Notes: generated from the sequence alone by a model not told the origin. Positions 1-10,089 are shown, numbered from the stretch's first letter. The stretch: 64,000 nt of DNA from CAWBCR01 sp963787375 (GCA_963787375.1 CAWBCR010000022.1:1-64000); one strand, 5' to 3'. Translations and numbers: made by a program.

Positions 1-392
1 CACAGGTTGCCAGGATCGTCTGGCGGCAGATACAGGCCGCGCGGCAGTCCTTTCTCGTCTTTGGCCCAATCGGGGACGCCGATCAGCAGGCCGACCAGCT
101 CACGCCCTGAGGCCAGCTCGGCGTCTAGCTGCGCTTCTGTCAGCTCGGCCTCGACCCACTGGTCGGGTCCATCCGGTTGGACAGCCGCCCAGTGAAAACG
201 CACCCGGCCCCACGCCGCGGCAAGGTCAGTGGCTTGCTCAGGCGCGGCCTGAGGCTCGACAACACCAAAGCGCGGGTCGGGCGTGGGCTGCGCTGAGACG
301 CGGGTTGGGACAGCCCAGAATAGAGGCAGAGCCAGCGCCGCAAGGCCAGCGATCAGCGCGATACGCCTGGCGACCAAGGCGAAACGCAGCAC
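1..392 (-). CDS. Secreted glycoside-hydrolase-like protein (3' partial)
   Basis: This frame opens with GTG at 392-390, one base after the stop of the upstream membrane-protein gene, and runs off the left edge (about 130 codons seen). The N terminus has basic residues, a hydrophobic stretch and an Ala-rich cleavage-like site (VSAQ), so it is probably exported. The visible part reads like the first strands of a TIM-barrel glycoside hydrolase, with segments such as GRVRFHWAAVQP and LVGLLIGVPDWA followed by a PxDLxxNxW-like stretch. Family identity is inferred from this pattern only, and the catalytic residues lie outside the window. The protein at 36055-37530 has a similar barrel and may be related. 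Confidence 0.55.
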   Translation of the reverse strand, partial: MLRFALVARRIALIAGLAALALPLFWAVPTRVSAQPTPDPRFGVVEPQAAPEQATDLAAAWGRVRFHWAAVQPDGPDQWVEAELTEAQLDAELASGRELVGLLIGVPDWAKDEKGLPRGLYLPPDDPGNL

Positions 393-393
393 G

Positions 394-1076
394 TCAGTCC
401 GCTTTCTTTTCGGGCGGCCAGTTGTCCTCGCGCTCGTCGAGTACGCCCAGCAGCTCGGTAAAATCAGCAGGGCGCATCTCGACTTCGTCGTCCCAGCGCT
501 GGGCTTCTGCAGCGCGCAGGTGATCCTGCTCGGCCACAATCTGCGCGAGATGCTCCTGACCTGGCTTCCCAGCGTATTTCTGCGAGATCAACTCTTCGAA
601 GGAATTCCAATAGGGCAGGGCTTGTGCATCGCCCGGCTTGAGGAAGGTGTAGGGAGAGATCACCTGACCGTTCTGCGACAGGCGCAGCGCCACGCAGTAC
701 CAGCCGCGCGGGATCCACGCGCGGCGGTCGTTAACCGCAAAGCACCACGACCACACGTCGATGGGCCTACCCCACGTCATATCGACCGGGCTCAGGCCGC
801 CGCCGCCGACCGACACGCCGCTGCTTCCGAGGCGCATGACGCGCCCGCTGGGCCATATACGGGGCAATCCCACCTCGGCCAGCCACGATAGCAGGAAGGC
901 CAGCCCCAACGCGCCGGCCAGCGTCAGCAGCGCCCAGTACGACCCCTGCAAGCCGAGCAGGTGGGTAGCGCGGGAATGCCGAAGAGCCCGCCCATGAACC
1001 CTGCCAGCATGGCGATGAGCACGGCGATCCGCACCCCCAGATGGTTATTGTCCAACCTGTAGGTCGTATTGATCAT
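394..1076 (-). CDS. Small membrane-anchored protein, frame broken near 965
   Basis: An ATG at 1076 begins a frame with one hydrophobic helix (LIAMLAGFMGGLFGI). A second frame, open from about 960, continues with another helix (ALLTLAGALGLAFLLSWLA) and a soluble tail of about 150 residues ending in EDNWPPEKKAD. Joining them needs one missing base near 960-970 and gives about 227 residues with two transmembrane segments and the rest probably outside the cell. The stop sits one base before the GTG of the next gene, so the two are probably co-transcribed. I recognise no family. If the break is real, translation could instead start at TTG 951 and give 185 residues. Confidence 0.5.
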
Positions 1077-1117
1077 GGGATGCAGCAATTCCTATCTGAA
1101 GCGCACGCGAATGTGTT

Positions 1118-1618
1118 CTACCATCGCTTTGCCCGCCGATCCGACGGCCCCTCGCGGCGGCGGGTGCGGCGCTTGCAGCGCCCCGCATGTGACAATCGCG
1201 TTCGTCGGACAGCAACAGTGGGCTGCTGGCTGGTCATGCCCCACAGCGGGTCGCCCAGCATGCGCTCCACTTCCAAACGCACGGTGACAGCATCAAAGGG
1301 CTTGGTGATGTATGCATCGATCGGGCTGCGTGCGAACTCCTTGATGATGCGGTATTTATGCAGCACGGCGGTAAGCATAATGATTGGCGTTGCGCCCAGG
1401 TCGGCGTCAGATCTGATTTCATCGTAGATACTCCAACCGTCGCGGTCAGGCATGATCACGTCCAGCATCACCAGATCGGGCCTGATCGTGCGGATCGCGG
1501 ACAAGCCATCAGTTCCGTTCGGTGCAGTCAGCAGGCGAACGTCCGGGTGAACGAGGACATCCTGGATCAACTCAATTATTGCGGGTTCATCTTCTACGTA
1601 TAGAATTGTGTGAGGCAT
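1118..1618 (-). CDS. Single-domain response regulator (receiver)
   Basis: This is a CheY-like receiver. The acidic pocket is at VEDE (residues 8-11), the phospho-acceptor is Asp53 in LVMLDVIMPD, and the conserved Thr (MLTA) and Lys (ITKPF) follow. About 120 residues form the receiver. The remaining roughly 40 are a basic, Arg-rich tail with no recognisable output domain, so it probably acts by protein contact. ATG 1618 is preferred over TTG 1627 because GGAG lies about ten bases upstream. No cognate kinase is adjacent; the nearest one is at 8332, on the other strand. Confidence 0.85.
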   Translation of the reverse strand: MPHTILYVEDEPAIIELIQDVLVHPDVRLLTAPNGTDGLSAIRTIRPDLVMLDVIMPDRDGWSIYDEIRSDADLGATPIIMLTAVLHKYRIIKEFARSPIDAYITKPFDAVTVRLEVERMLGDPLWGMTSQQPTVAVRRTRLSHAGRCKRRTRRREGPSDRRAKRW

Positions 1619-1728
1619 CGTCGGCAACTCCGTCGTGGTCAGAGCAGTTGGATTGTATCATTGCCCCTGTAGCCTGTCTAGTACCGCCGGCATACCTACA
1701 TCGGGCTCGAAACAAGGAGCGCATCATC

Positions 1729-2661
1729 ATGACACGTGACTTTCGTGGTATCTACGCAGCCGTCGTCACGCCCTACGCCGAGGACGGCCATCCGTCAGCC
1801 GAGCAGCTAGCACGTTGCCTGTTCAACCTCGCTGAGCGCGGCTGTCACGGCGTGCTGGTGGCCGGGACGACCGGCGAGGGGCCATCGCTCAGCGCCGCCG
1901 AGCGGCGCGACCTGTTTGAGGCGGCGGTCGCAGCCAAAAGCGGGCTGCGGCTGCTGGCCGGGACCGGCGCATCAAGCCTGGAGGACGCAGTCTTTATCAC
2001 ACGGGCCGCGTTTGACGCCGGAATGGACGCCGCCGTGATTATCCCGCCGTTCTTCTATGGCGGCGCAGACGACGAGGGGCTGTACGCGTTCTACACGGCG
2101 CTGATCAGGCAGGCCGTGCCAGATGACGGCGCGATATTTCTGTATCATAACCCGCCGGTGTGCGGTGTCGGGCTGTCGTTCGAGTTGATCGCTCGGCTGC
2201 GGGATTCGTTCCCCCGGCAGGTGGTTGGCATCAAGGACAGCAGCTACGACTGGGCACACACGCGCGGCTTGATCGACGGATTCGAAGGGTTCGCCGTGCT
2301 GAACGGCGACGACAAGGCGCTCTCGCAGACACTGGAGGTAGGCGGCGCGGGCTCGATCACGCTGGTGGCCAACGCCTTCCCCGATCTGGCGCGTGAAGTG
2401 TTTGACCTGCACGCCGCCGGGAAGCCGCTCGAAGAGGCGCAGGAGCGGCTGACGCTGGCACATCGCCAGTTCGACGGGCTACCGAGGACTGCTGCCCTCA
2501 AGACGCTGCTAAAGGCCGGCGGCGTGATCGACAACGATGCCATCCGCCCGCCGCTGCGACCCCTTAACGAACAGGAGGATGCGCTGCTCAGAGAGCGCTT
2601 TCTGCTGGACCTCGAGATTCCGAGCACGATTCGCCTGAGAGATCTGTTCGGAGACGCCTAG
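1729..2661 (+). CDS. Dihydrodipicolinate synthase/N-acetylneuraminate lyase family aldolase
   Basis: The 310-residue product has the DapA/NAL TIM barrel. It shows the GTTGE motif at residues 46-50, Tyr139 in LYHNP and the Schiff-base Lys169 in VVGIKDSS. Length is typical (about 290-310). DapA proper condenses pyruvate with aspartate semialdehyde for lysine and diaminopimelate synthesis, but family members also act on sialic or sugar acids, and I cannot assign the substrate from sequence. The reading frame is open further upstream, but ATG 1729 has an AAGGAG ribosome site eight bases before it and begins the conserved part. It leads a plus-strand group running to 5352. Confidence 0.85.
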   Translation: MTRDFRGIYAAVVTPYAEDGHPSAEQLARCLFNLAERGCHGVLVAGTTGEGPSLSAAERRDLFEAAVAAKSGLRLLAGTGASSLEDAVFITRAAFDAGMDAAVIIPPFFYGGADDEGLYAFYTALIRQAVPDDGAIFLYHNPPVCGVGLSFELIARLRDSFPRQVVGIKDSSYDWAHTRGLIDGFEGFAVLNGDDKALSQTLEVGGAGSITLVANAFPDLAREVFDLHAAGKPLEEAQERLTLAHRQFDGLPRTAALKTLLKAGGVIDNDAIRPPLRPLNEQEDALLRERFLLDLEIPSTIRLRDLFGDA

Positions 2662-2703
2662 CGCCCGCCGGGGCGCTGCCGCCCCTCGCAAGTGAGGTTG
2701 AGC

Positions 2704-3868
2704 ATGGCATCGGTACCACTGACGCTGGGCATTGAAGAGGAATATCAGATCATCGATCCCCAGACGCGTGAGCTGAAGTCGTACATTCAGGAGTTTCTGC
2801 ACAGTGGGCGTGTCGTCCTGGGCGACCAGGTCAAGCAAGAGTTCCTGCAATCGCAGTTGGAGGTCGGGACGCGCATCTGCCAGAACGTCGAGGAGGCGCG
2901 GCAAGAGATCCGCCGGCTGCGGCTGACCGTTCTGCAGATCGCCGATGAGGCGGGGCTGCAGTTGGCTGCCGCCGGCACGCACCCGTTTTCGCACTGGCGC
3001 AACCAGGTCATAAACGATAGCGAACGCTACGTCGAGTTTGCGGAAGACATGCAGCAGGTGGTACGTAACCTGCTGATCTTCGGGCTGCATGTGCACGTCG
3101 GGTTTGGCGACAGCCCGGCGCAGCGCGAGTTGCTGATCGCCGTCATGAACCAGGCCCGCTACTTCATGCCGCACATCCTGGCGCTCTCGACCAGCTCGCC
3201 GTTCTGGATGGGCCAGGACACCGGGCTGAAGAGCTATCGCAGCATCGTGTTCAAGGCGCTGCCACGCACCGGCCTGCCGATGGAGTTCCGATCGTGGACA
3301 GAGTACGAGAACTTCGTGAAGGTGCTGGCGAAGGTCGGGGCGCTGGGGCGCGGCGTGCATGAGCTGGGCGACGCCACGCGCATCTGGTGGGACCTGCGCC
3401 CCCATCCCCGCTACAATACGCTTGAGTTCCGCATCTGCGATGTCGTGACCACGCTCGACGAGTGCATCTGTATCGCGGCGTTGTTCCAGGCGCTGGTCGC
3501 CAAGCTGATCAGGATCAGGGAGAACAACCAGATGTGGCGAATCTTACCGCCGCGACCTGATCAAAGAGAATAAGTGGCGGGCTGTGCGCTACGGGGTCGA
3601 GGGAAAGCTGATAGACTTTGGCAGGCAGGAAGAAGTGCCGCTGCCGGACCTCATCGACGAATTCGTCGATCTGCTGGACGAAGTGGTCGATGAGTTGGGC
3701 AGTCGCGAAGCCGTCGCCTTTGCGCGGACCATCGCGCGGCAGGGCAGCAGCGCTGACCGGCAGTTGCGGGTCTACCGTGAGCGGCTGGCTCAGGGTGCCA
3801 GTGACAAGGAAGCGCTGGTTGCCGTGGTCGATCACCTGGTGTCGGAGACGCGGGGCGGGCTCACGTGA
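2704..3868 (+). CDS. Glutamate-cysteine ligase type 2 (YbdK-like carboxylate-amine ligase), one-base break near 3544
   Basis: The N-terminal frame begins with the family hallmark LGIEEEYQIID and continues through HVHVGF and a conserved WWDLRPHPRYNTLEFR stretch. It then terminates early after NNQMWR. The expected continuation (YRRDLIKENKWRAVRYG) is in the next frame, reached by removing one base near 3544, and runs to 3868, for about 387 residues in all, the usual family length (about 370). The family makes gamma-glutamyl-type amides in an ATP-dependent reaction; the true substrate is unknown. ATG 2704 follows a GAGG-like site. The stop overlaps the next GTG (GTGA). Confidence 0.8.
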
Positions 3869-4495
3869 ACGCTCAACGCTGGATCGCCCTGGCCGTGCTG
3901 GTACTTGCCATCGCCTGTGTGGCGACGAGCAACGTATGGGCGGCGCGTATCCTTCCGGGCAGCAGCCCGACCGATACGCCGACGCCCACCGAGGCAGCCG
4001 CCGCCGGCACACCGGATGGCACTCAGGTCGCGACGAACCCTGCGCCCGCCAAGTCCCCTACCCCGACCCTCAACCCCATCATCGTGGAGATGCTGCAAAC
4101 GCTCAACATCCAGGAGTTGGGGGCAGGCATCGAGCCGCACATCACCCGCGCAGGCGATTTCTCCACTATCGACCCGTTGCATCAGGCTACGGGCACTGCC
4201 TCCCTGTACCGGCTCAACGAGTTCGCAGTATGTGCTGCGGCTGGACCCGTTCATCGTGACCAACGGGCCCGACCTGCGCGTGCTGCTTTCGGAAAACCCC
4301 ACACCGCGTACCAGTTCCGAGGCCCTGCTGCCCAGCTATCTCGACCTTGGGCCGCTGAAAAACCCCAGTGGAGCGCAAAACTATCCCCTGCCCGAGAGCG
4401 AGACAGCGGGTCAATACCTGAGCGTTGTCATCTACAGCATGTCGCTAAACCAGGTTTACACCACCGCACAGCTTACCGAGGTGCGCGGTCAGTGA
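3865..4495 (+). CDS. Exported DM13-domain protein, one-base break near 4218
   Basis: GTG 3865 overlaps the previous stop. The product begins with a hydrophobic signal/anchor (about residues 6-25), then a Pro/Thr-rich linker, then a domain starting at GTGTASLYRLN. After a frame shift of one extra base near 4218 the domain continues YVLRLDPFIVTNGPDLRVLLS and LGPLKNPSGAQNYPLP to 4495, about 209 residues in total. This matches DM13, an extracellular beta-sandwich domain proposed to act in redox or electron transfer. The domain call rests on the GPDLRV and GxQNYxLP signatures. In the unshifted frame the ORF wrongly runs into the methyltransferase downstream. Confidence 0.75.
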
Positions 4496-5352
4496 GTGCG
4501 GCGGCTCACGGCGGCAACGAGCGCCAGGGCGACAACAGGGCACCGGACCTGCGAGCCTACTACGACGAAGCGGCGCAATCCTACGCCGGCGCCATCGAGC
4601 CGCTGTATGGGCCGCTGGCGGTCACGCTGGCGGCATTTGCGGCTATCGCCCCGCACGAATGGGTGCTGGACCTGGGAACCGGCTCTGGCACAGCAGGACA
4701 GGCTGCTTTGCTGACCTCACCGCATGTGCTGGGAGTGGATCTCTCGTGGCGAATGGCCGACCTAGCGCGGCGGAGTGCTGGAATTGCTGCCACGCAGGGG
4801 GACATGCACCGGCTGCCGCTGCCGCCGGATCGTTTCGACGTGGCGCTGGCCGCCTTTTCGTTCAACAGCACTGACCCGCAAGTGAGCTTCTACGAGGCGT
4901 GGCGCGTGCTAAAACCCAGCGGGCGGCTGGCGATGCAGGAGTGGGGCACCACCGACGCCCTCAGCGACCTGTTCTACGAAACGGTTGCAGCATACGCCGT
5001 CGAGGACCCGCCGCCGGCGCTTGCGTTGCGTCGAGCGGCGCAGAGCTGCCGCCACCCATGGGACGCGCTCGAAACGTCAGACGACCTAGTTGCCGCGCTG
5101 GAGGACGCCAGCTACGCGCACATCGAGCGGGAGATCGCAACAGATCGTGTGCGACTGCCGGATGTTGAGACGTTCATGCGCGGGAAATTCGCCTGGCCAG
5201 TACACCGCGCGGAATTCGCAGCGATGTCTTACGAGGTTCAGCAGCTTTGTCTGAGCGACCTGCGCGAGAATCTCGGTGCGTACACGGAACCCGACGGATC
5301 GCTCATCTGGCAGCCGAATGTCGTGCGTCTGCGCGCCCACAGGCCGCGCTGA
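4492..5352 (+). CDS. Class I SAM-dependent methyltransferase
   Basis: The 286-residue product has SAM motif I as VLDLGTGSGTAGQAAL, an acidic end of strand 2 (GVDLSWRMADLARR), motif II-like QGDMHRLPLPPDRFD and the VLKPSGRLAMQEWG strand. This is the UbiE/Methyltransf_11 fold. The methyl acceptor cannot be inferred. Start GTG 4492 overlaps the TGA of the DM13 gene, indicating translational coupling. It is the last gene of the plus-strand run and converges on prsW with about 20 bases between stops. Confidence 0.8.
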   Translation: MSAAAHGGNERQGDNRAPDLRAYYDEAAQSYAGAIEPLYGPLAVTLAAFAAIAPHEWVLDLGTGSGTAGQAALLTSPHVLGVDLSWRMADLARRSAGIAATQGDMHRLPLPPDRFDVALAAFSFNSTDPQVSFYEAWRVLKPSGRLAMQEWGTTDALSDLFYETVAAYAVEDPPPALALRRAAQSCRHPWDALETSDDLVAALEDASYAHIEREIATDRVRLPDVETFMRGKFAWPVHRAEFAAMSYEVQQLCLSDLRENLGAYTEPDGSLIWQPNVVRLRAHRPR

Positions 5353-5371
5353 TGTTACTGCGATGATACTG

Positions 5372-6354
5372 TCAGGAGAGAGAGCAGAACTCGGCACTGC
5401 CGGCAGCGGCTTTCGCCCGAAGCCGCTCGATTAGTGCAGCGGAAGCGCCCGCTTCGCCACGCTGCCGGTGTTCGTTCTTCTTGAACGCAAGCTCCGTAAG
5501 GGCGTGGTAGTAACCACCTACCCGCCAATACGCGACCGGCCCTTCCGAGAACAGCGTACCCAGGCGCACCGTCATGCGGCGCAGCGCGGAGCATACCACT
5601 GTGTACTGCCCGGCAGTGAGGGTGTTCAACCCGACCTCATCACGCAGCTCTTCGACCAGCCACTGCCGCTCGCGGCGTACAGCGATCAGCATTACCACGA
5701 ACACAAACAGCACACCCGCCCAGTCGGCGGCGGCAGCCAGGCAGATCAACCCGGGCGCGCCGCCCGCGGCGGTCGCGATCACATTGTGCAGCATATGGGC
5801 AGCCATCGCGGCGATCAACCCAACCAACGGCGCGATGATGCGCAGCAGCCCGCTGCGCGCGTTGCGCGCCACGCCGAAGCCGATCCCGGTCAGGCTGGTG
5901 AAGAAGGCATGGTTGAGGCCAAAGATGATTCCGCGCAGCAGGACGGTGCCAGGGGAAGCGCCGACATAGTACAGGATGTTCTCGATGGCCGAGAACCCGA
6001 AGCCGACCAGACCGCCGTACAGAATCCCGTCGAAAACGTCGTCAAACTCGTTGTGCCACAGCAGGAACACGGCCAGGACCGCGAGCCCTTTGAAGAACTC
6101 CTCGGTCAGCGGCGCAACGAGAATCGTCGTGACGACGTCTCCCAGTCCGCCTGAACTCGTCGAGCAGAAAGAAAGGCACGTCGGCGATTAACTGGAAGAT
6201 CAGCGACAGAAGCGCCGCCGGGACGAATCCCCAGCAGAATCACGGCGATGACAAGCCCAAGCGGCTCACGCTCGTAGCGGTCAAACCAGTACAGGACGGC
6301 GGTATAGACCAGCATGGGCAGGATGCCCGCGATCACTGCAACCGGGAGGCTCAA
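5372..6354 (-). CDS. PrsW-family intramembrane metalloprotease, two one-base breaks
   Basis: Three successive frames join into one 326-residue multi-pass membrane protein if an extra base is removed near 6234 and another near 6137. It starts SLPVAVIAGILPMLVY, then WFDRYEREPLG, then FVPAALLSLIFQ, then the catalytic-type APLTEEFFKG motif, and then the second metal-ligand region LNHAFFTSLTG. These are the conserved PrsW motifs (EExxK and a GHAxF-like His). PrsW relatives cleave membrane proteins such as anti-sigma factors; the target here is unknown. TTG 6354 has GGAGG eight bases upstream and lies 12 bases after the PHP stop, so the two genes form an operon. Confidence 0.8.
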
Positions 6355-6366
6355 CCGCCACCTCCG

Positions 6367-7056
6367 TCAGGATGGTTTGGGCGGGCGCAAGGACGGGAAC
6401 AGGCGCTTGGCGTACTTGGCAAAGCGCGTTCCGAAATGCACCCAGGGATCGCTGAGCGTGCCCTGGTGTGTTGCGCCGGCAAGCGCCTGCCGCAGGCCCT
6501 CGGCGGTATTGGCGAACGGCTCAGCCTGCACCACTGCATGGCCATACTCGCGCGGCAGGTGCGCGTCGCTGCCGCTGGTCATCAGCTTCCCGTGTGCCTG
6601 GGCAAAGGCCAGTGCGCGGTTGTTATCCTCAGCATGGATGCAGCGCGCGTTGAATACCTCAACGACGTCGATCAGATCGACTATCGCCATCAGTTGATCG
6701 AGCTTCCACGCCCCCTTGCGGTAGCGGTCAAACGGATGCGCGACGCCGATCAGCGCGCCCTGCGCGCGCAGGCGCTCAATGGTCTCCTGCGGCGTGAGCT
6801 GCGGGGGCACCGTTTCCTTGACATACCAGGCCAGGATCTCCCCCTGGGTCGTCATGATTTCTTCGCCGGGGATGATGAGTATCGGGTACATACGAGCGGC
6901 TTCGAGCGCACCTTGAGCCGTGTTGTGGTCGGTAATTGCCAGCTTGTCAAGCCCGCGTGTGCGGCAGATCTCCTGCAGACGGTCGAGACGAGTCAGGCAG
7001 TCCTTGGAGTAAATGGTATGGGAATGGAGCTCAACATTCCACAGCGGGACACTCAT
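6367..7056 (-). CDS. PHP-domain phosphoesterase
   Basis: The 229-residue protein carries the PHP metal ligands in order: ELHSHTIYSKD near the N terminus, AITDHN, GEEIMT, GVAHPFDRY and SGSDAHLP. These build a trinuclear metal site in a TIM-like barrel. Stand-alone PHP proteins include 5'-3' nucleases and nucleoside 3',5'-bisphosphate phosphatases (YciV/RNase AM type), which is the best guess here. ATG 7056, with GAGGTGG upstream, is chosen over the in-frame codon 15 bases earlier. Downstream lies prsW. Confidence 0.8.
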   Translation of the reverse strand: MSVPLWNVELHSHTIYSKDCLTRLDRLQEICRTRGLDKLAITDHNTAQGALEAARMYPILIIPGEEIMTTQGEILAWYVKETVPPQLTPQETIERLRAQGALIGVAHPFDRYRKGAWKLDQLMAIVDLIDVVEVFNARCIHAEDNNRALAFAQAHGKLMTSGSDAHLPREYGHAVVQAEPFANTAEGLRQALAGATHQGTLSDPWVHFGTRFAKYAKRLFPSLRPPKPS

Positions 7057-7141
7057 CGTATGCCACCTCACATGCCAGATCGCGAATCAAGAAGCCTCAT
7101 CGATTACAGTATACACCCCTTGGGAGGAACTGCACGCTCAG

Positions 7142-8182
7142 TCATCCCGCGCTATCGGCTTCGGCGCGAGCGGTGTCAAGCGCCGGGCCGATTTGCTCCG
7201 GGAACAGACGACGCCGGAAGATGAAAGCCGTCGCCAGACCGAGCAGGACGGCGAACCACAGCGTCATGACACGGATGAGGATGGTCGCCGTGCCGGCGAA
7301 GGCCGCGTCCTGATGCCCCAGCACGAGGAGCTGCACCATGCCGGCGATGCTTAGCTCCGCCGCTCCCAGCCCGCCCGGCAGGCCGCTAACCGCGCCGATG
7401 ATCGATCCCGCGGCCAGTATGAACGTCGCCTGCCACAGCAGCAGCCAGGTCGGTTCGCGCCCCAGGCCGACGAGGATGAGAAAGAAGCCCACACATTCGC
7501 CTGCCCAGCTGACAATCCCCAGCCCAACGCCCACACCCAGCGCGGCGGGCCGGAACAGCTCGTAGCTGCTGTCGTAAAGATCATACAGGTGCTTACTGAT
7601 GCGCCCAACCAACGGGATGCGCGTCGCCAGCCCCAGCAGCCACAGGAACAGTGGGCGAATCTGAATGACGACGATACCCAGCAGCATCATGCCCAACATG
7701 GCGAAATACGCAGGGAGGTAGCTTATCAGCAGCGCGTCGTGTCCAGCGGAAGTGACCAGGATCGCGCCGAAGGCGATCGCGGCCAGCACCAGCATTGCCA
7801 GGCCATCGGTGATCCGCTCGGCGATAGGGACAGGCGCGCCTCGCGCAACCGGCGTTCCGGCTATCATCCGCAGCCCGGCTGCCTTGAGAAGCTCGGCAAC
7901 CTTCCCCGGCGAAAGCGCCAGTACGAAACTGGACGTCCACAGAATGGCGCTGTCTGCTCGCGAGATATTGTCCACGTCGATGACGTGGAGGTAGAAATGC
8001 CATTTCACCCAGCGCAGCGTGTAGTTGAACAATGCCAGGCACAGAACGGGGATGGCAAGCAGGGGGGGGAATGCGCGCAGGTACGTGCCGATACCCCGCA
8101 CATCGGAGTACAGCAGCAGCCCGACGATAACCGCCACGCCAAACAGCCCGCCAATGATTAGCTTGTTACGGATATTCTTCAT
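7142..8182 (-). CDS. Lysylphosphatidylglycerol synthase TM-domain (UPF0104/AglD-YbhN) membrane protein
   Basis: This 346-residue protein has about eight hydrophobic helices and no soluble catalytic domain. It carries the family signatures LSPGKVAELLKA (charged loop after helix 3) and SGLPGGLGAAELSIAGM in the C-terminal half. The family includes the flippase part of MprF and the AglD/YbhN proteins tied to lipid or glycolipid transfer. The substrate is unknown. The start ATG is at 8182 and the protein ends in an Ala/Glu-rich cytoplasmic tail. Confidence 0.8.
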   Translation of the reverse strand: MKNIRNKLIIGGLFGVAVIVGLLLYSDVRGIGTYLRAFPPLLAIPVLCLALFNYTLRWVKWHFYLHVIDVDNISRADSAILWTSSFVLALSPGKVAELLKAAGLRMIAGTPVARGAPVPIAERITDGLAMLVLAAIAFGAILVTSAGHDALLISYLPAYFAMLGMMLLGIVVIQIRPLFLWLLGLATRIPLVGRISKHLYDLYDSSYELFRPAALGVGVGLGIVSWAGECVGFFLILVGLGREPTWLLLWQATFILAAGSIIGAVSGLPGGLGAAELSIAGMVQLLVLGHQDAAFAGTATILIRVMTLWFAVLLGLATAFIFRRRLFPEQIGPALDTARAEADSAG

Positions 8183-8259
8183 TCAGTCACCCCGGCAGGT
8201 CCGCCACGGCGCGATTGTATCAGAGGCGCGGAACTCCATCAAACACGGCTGAAGGGCGC

Positions 8260-8289
8260 TTGTCCTGTCGAACGGGTTGAGGATACACT
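8260..8289 (+). promoter_or_regulatory. Candidate sigma-70 promoter for the sensor kinase operon
   Basis: TTGTCC (8260-8265) and TACACT (8284-8289) are separated by 18 bases and lie about 40 bases upstream of the GTG at 8332. Both hexamers deviate from consensus, so this is a moderate call. Confidence 0.4.
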
Positions 8290-8331
8290 AGCTATGAATA
8301 GCAGCGTAATCCAGGCAGCGGGACACAACGC

Positions 8332-10089
8332 GTGAACGGGCAGCAAGAGTTCGGCCAACTCAACGACCACAAATGGCTTCACCGCCTGACGCGCCCCTGG
8401 TCCATCCGCAAGCGGCTGCTGCTGGCAGTGCTCGGCGGGCAGGCACTGGCGCTGATCGCCGCCGGCGCGGCGCTGGCAGCCGTTGCGTGGATCTGGCCGG
8501 ATTCCTCGTGGGCGGCAGCAGCGGCTGGTGCTGTGTCCTTTACTGCATTCGAAGCCGCCACTCTGTTAATCGTTTCTACCGTAGCCGGCAGGCTGTCGAC
8601 ACGTGTGTCGTCACTTAGCACGCAGGTCAGCCGGTCTGACCTGCATCGCGGGCTCACCCTCACACCCAGCACAGACGAACAGGATGAGCTGTGGAAGCTC
8701 ATCGACACCCTGAACGCGAGGCTCCTGGCCACGCATCGTGTGTTGGGCGACCTGTCGCACCGAGCGGACCGGATGAGGGCGCTAAACCAGGTCGCGGCGA
8801 CGATCAACCGGACGTTCGATCTCGACGAAATCTACAAAACGAGTCTGGCGGAGGCGCTGCGCAGTACCGCATGTGACATGGGTGCTGTGTATCTGTGGGA
8901 TGCACGTGTCAGCATGTTGAACATGGTTAACTTCATAGGCATGGAAGACGAGACCGTGCGCCGGATGTATGCCTGCAGGCTCGGCGAAGGAACGGTTGGG
9001 CAAGCGGCGCAAACCTACCAGGTGATCGTCACCGGTGCACAACCAACGGATTTGAACGTCGCTGGATGGACGCCGGCTTGCCAGATTGCGCTGCCGATGG
9101 TGACGGCACCTGGAGAGATGCTTGGCGTGCTGTTGATCGCCAGCTCGACGGCTCCGTCAGTCTCTGATGACACTCTTGACCTTTTGGTCACGGTGGCACG
9201 CCAGGTGGCGCTGGCGACAGACAAGTCCAAGCTGTACGCCCAGGTCAAAGAGCATGCCGCCGATCTGGAGGACATCGTTGAGGCCCGAACGGAAGAACTG
9301 GCGCAGGCCATAGATAAACTGTCTGAGGCGCTGGAGCGCGCGCAGGCAGCCGACCGGGTCAAGTCGCTGCTGCTGTCGACCGTCTCACACGAACTCCGCA
9401 CCCCGCTGGCGACAATCAAGGGCAATACATCGCTGCTGATAGAACACCACCAGCGCATCGGGCCGGACATGCTGGTCGAGCACCTGCGCGATATCGAAGA
9501 GGAAACCGACAAGCTGACCGAGCTGATCAGCAGCCTGATGGAGATGTCGCGCATCGAGGCGGGTGTGCTGCACATCGAGCGCGAGCCGGTAGATCTGGGA
9601 CACGTCGTCGCCGAGGCAATTGCCGCCGCGCGGCTTCGCGATGGTGGGCATCCCCTGACGCTTGACACGCCGGAGGACCTGCCGATAGTCTTCGGCGATG
9701 CACGACGGCTTGAGCAAGTGGTGGCCAACTTGCTCGACAATGCCGCCAAGTACTCCGAGCCAGGCACCCTTATCGCGGTGGAGGCACATGCCAGCGATAA
9801 CTCACTGATTGTGTCGGTGAGCGACAGGGGGCCGGGCATTGCGCCGGAACATCTGGAACGTATCTTCGAGCACTTCTACCAGGTCTCGCAGCGCGGCAAT
9901 TCGCAGCGGCATGGCATCGGACTGGGGCTGGCGATCTGCCGGGGACTGATCGAGGCGCACCACGGCAGGATATGGGTACGCAGCACTCCCGGCAGGGGAT
10001 CGACGTTTTCGTTTAGCCTGCCGCTGATTACCCCCGAGCAATTGAGCAGTGGAGGACCCGGTGAGCAAGGCAACCATTCTCGTCGTTGA
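8332..10089 (+). CDS. Membrane sensor histidine kinase with GAF domain
   Basis: This is a 585-residue kinase. Two transmembrane helices (about 28-54 and 62-85) bracket almost no periplasmic loop. They are followed by a HAMP-like/linker region, a GAF domain (about 150-300), a coiled coil (about 305-340), the H box SHELRTP with His353, the N box NLLDNAAKYS, DRGPGI and GIGLGLAI. The lack of an external sensor suggests it reads a cytoplasmic or membrane signal through GAF. The start GTG 8332 has a weak ribosome site. The 3' end overlaps the response regulator start by 29 bases, so the two form a two-component pair. Confidence 0.88.
   Translation: MNGQQEFGQLNDHKWLHRLTRPWSIRKRLLLAVLGGQALALIAAGAALAAVAWIWPDSSWAAAAAGAVSFTAFEAATLLIVSTVAGRLSTRVSSLSTQVSRSDLHRGLTLTPSTDEQDELWKLIDTLNARLLATHRVLGDLSHRADRMRALNQVAATINRTFDLDEIYKTSLAEALRSTACDMGAVYLWDARVSMLNMVNFIGMEDETVRRMYACRLGEGTVGQAAQTYQVIVTGAQPTDLNVAGWTPACQIALPMVTAPGEMLGVLLIASSTAPSVSDDTLDLLVTVARQVALATDKSKLYAQVKEHAADLEDIVEARTEELAQAIDKLSEALERAQAADRVKSLLLSTVSHELRTPLATIKGNTSLLIEHHQRIGPDMLVEHLRDIEEETDKLTELISSLMEMSRIEAGVLHIEREPVDLGHVVAEAIAAARLRDGGHPLTLDTPEDLPIVFGDARRLEQVVANLLDNAAKYSEPGTLIAVEAHASDNSLIVSVSDRGPGIAPEHLERIFEHFYQVSQRGNSQRHGIGLGLAICRGLIEAHHGRIWVRSTPGRGSTFSFSLPLITPEQLSSGGPGEQGNHSRR

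Noticed and set aside
3865..5352. Apparent 495-residue DM13-methyltransferase fusion
   Set aside because: The middle part is a frame-shifted reading of the DM13 C terminus. The true DM13 end and a GTGA overlap with the methyltransferase start are visible at 4492-4495.
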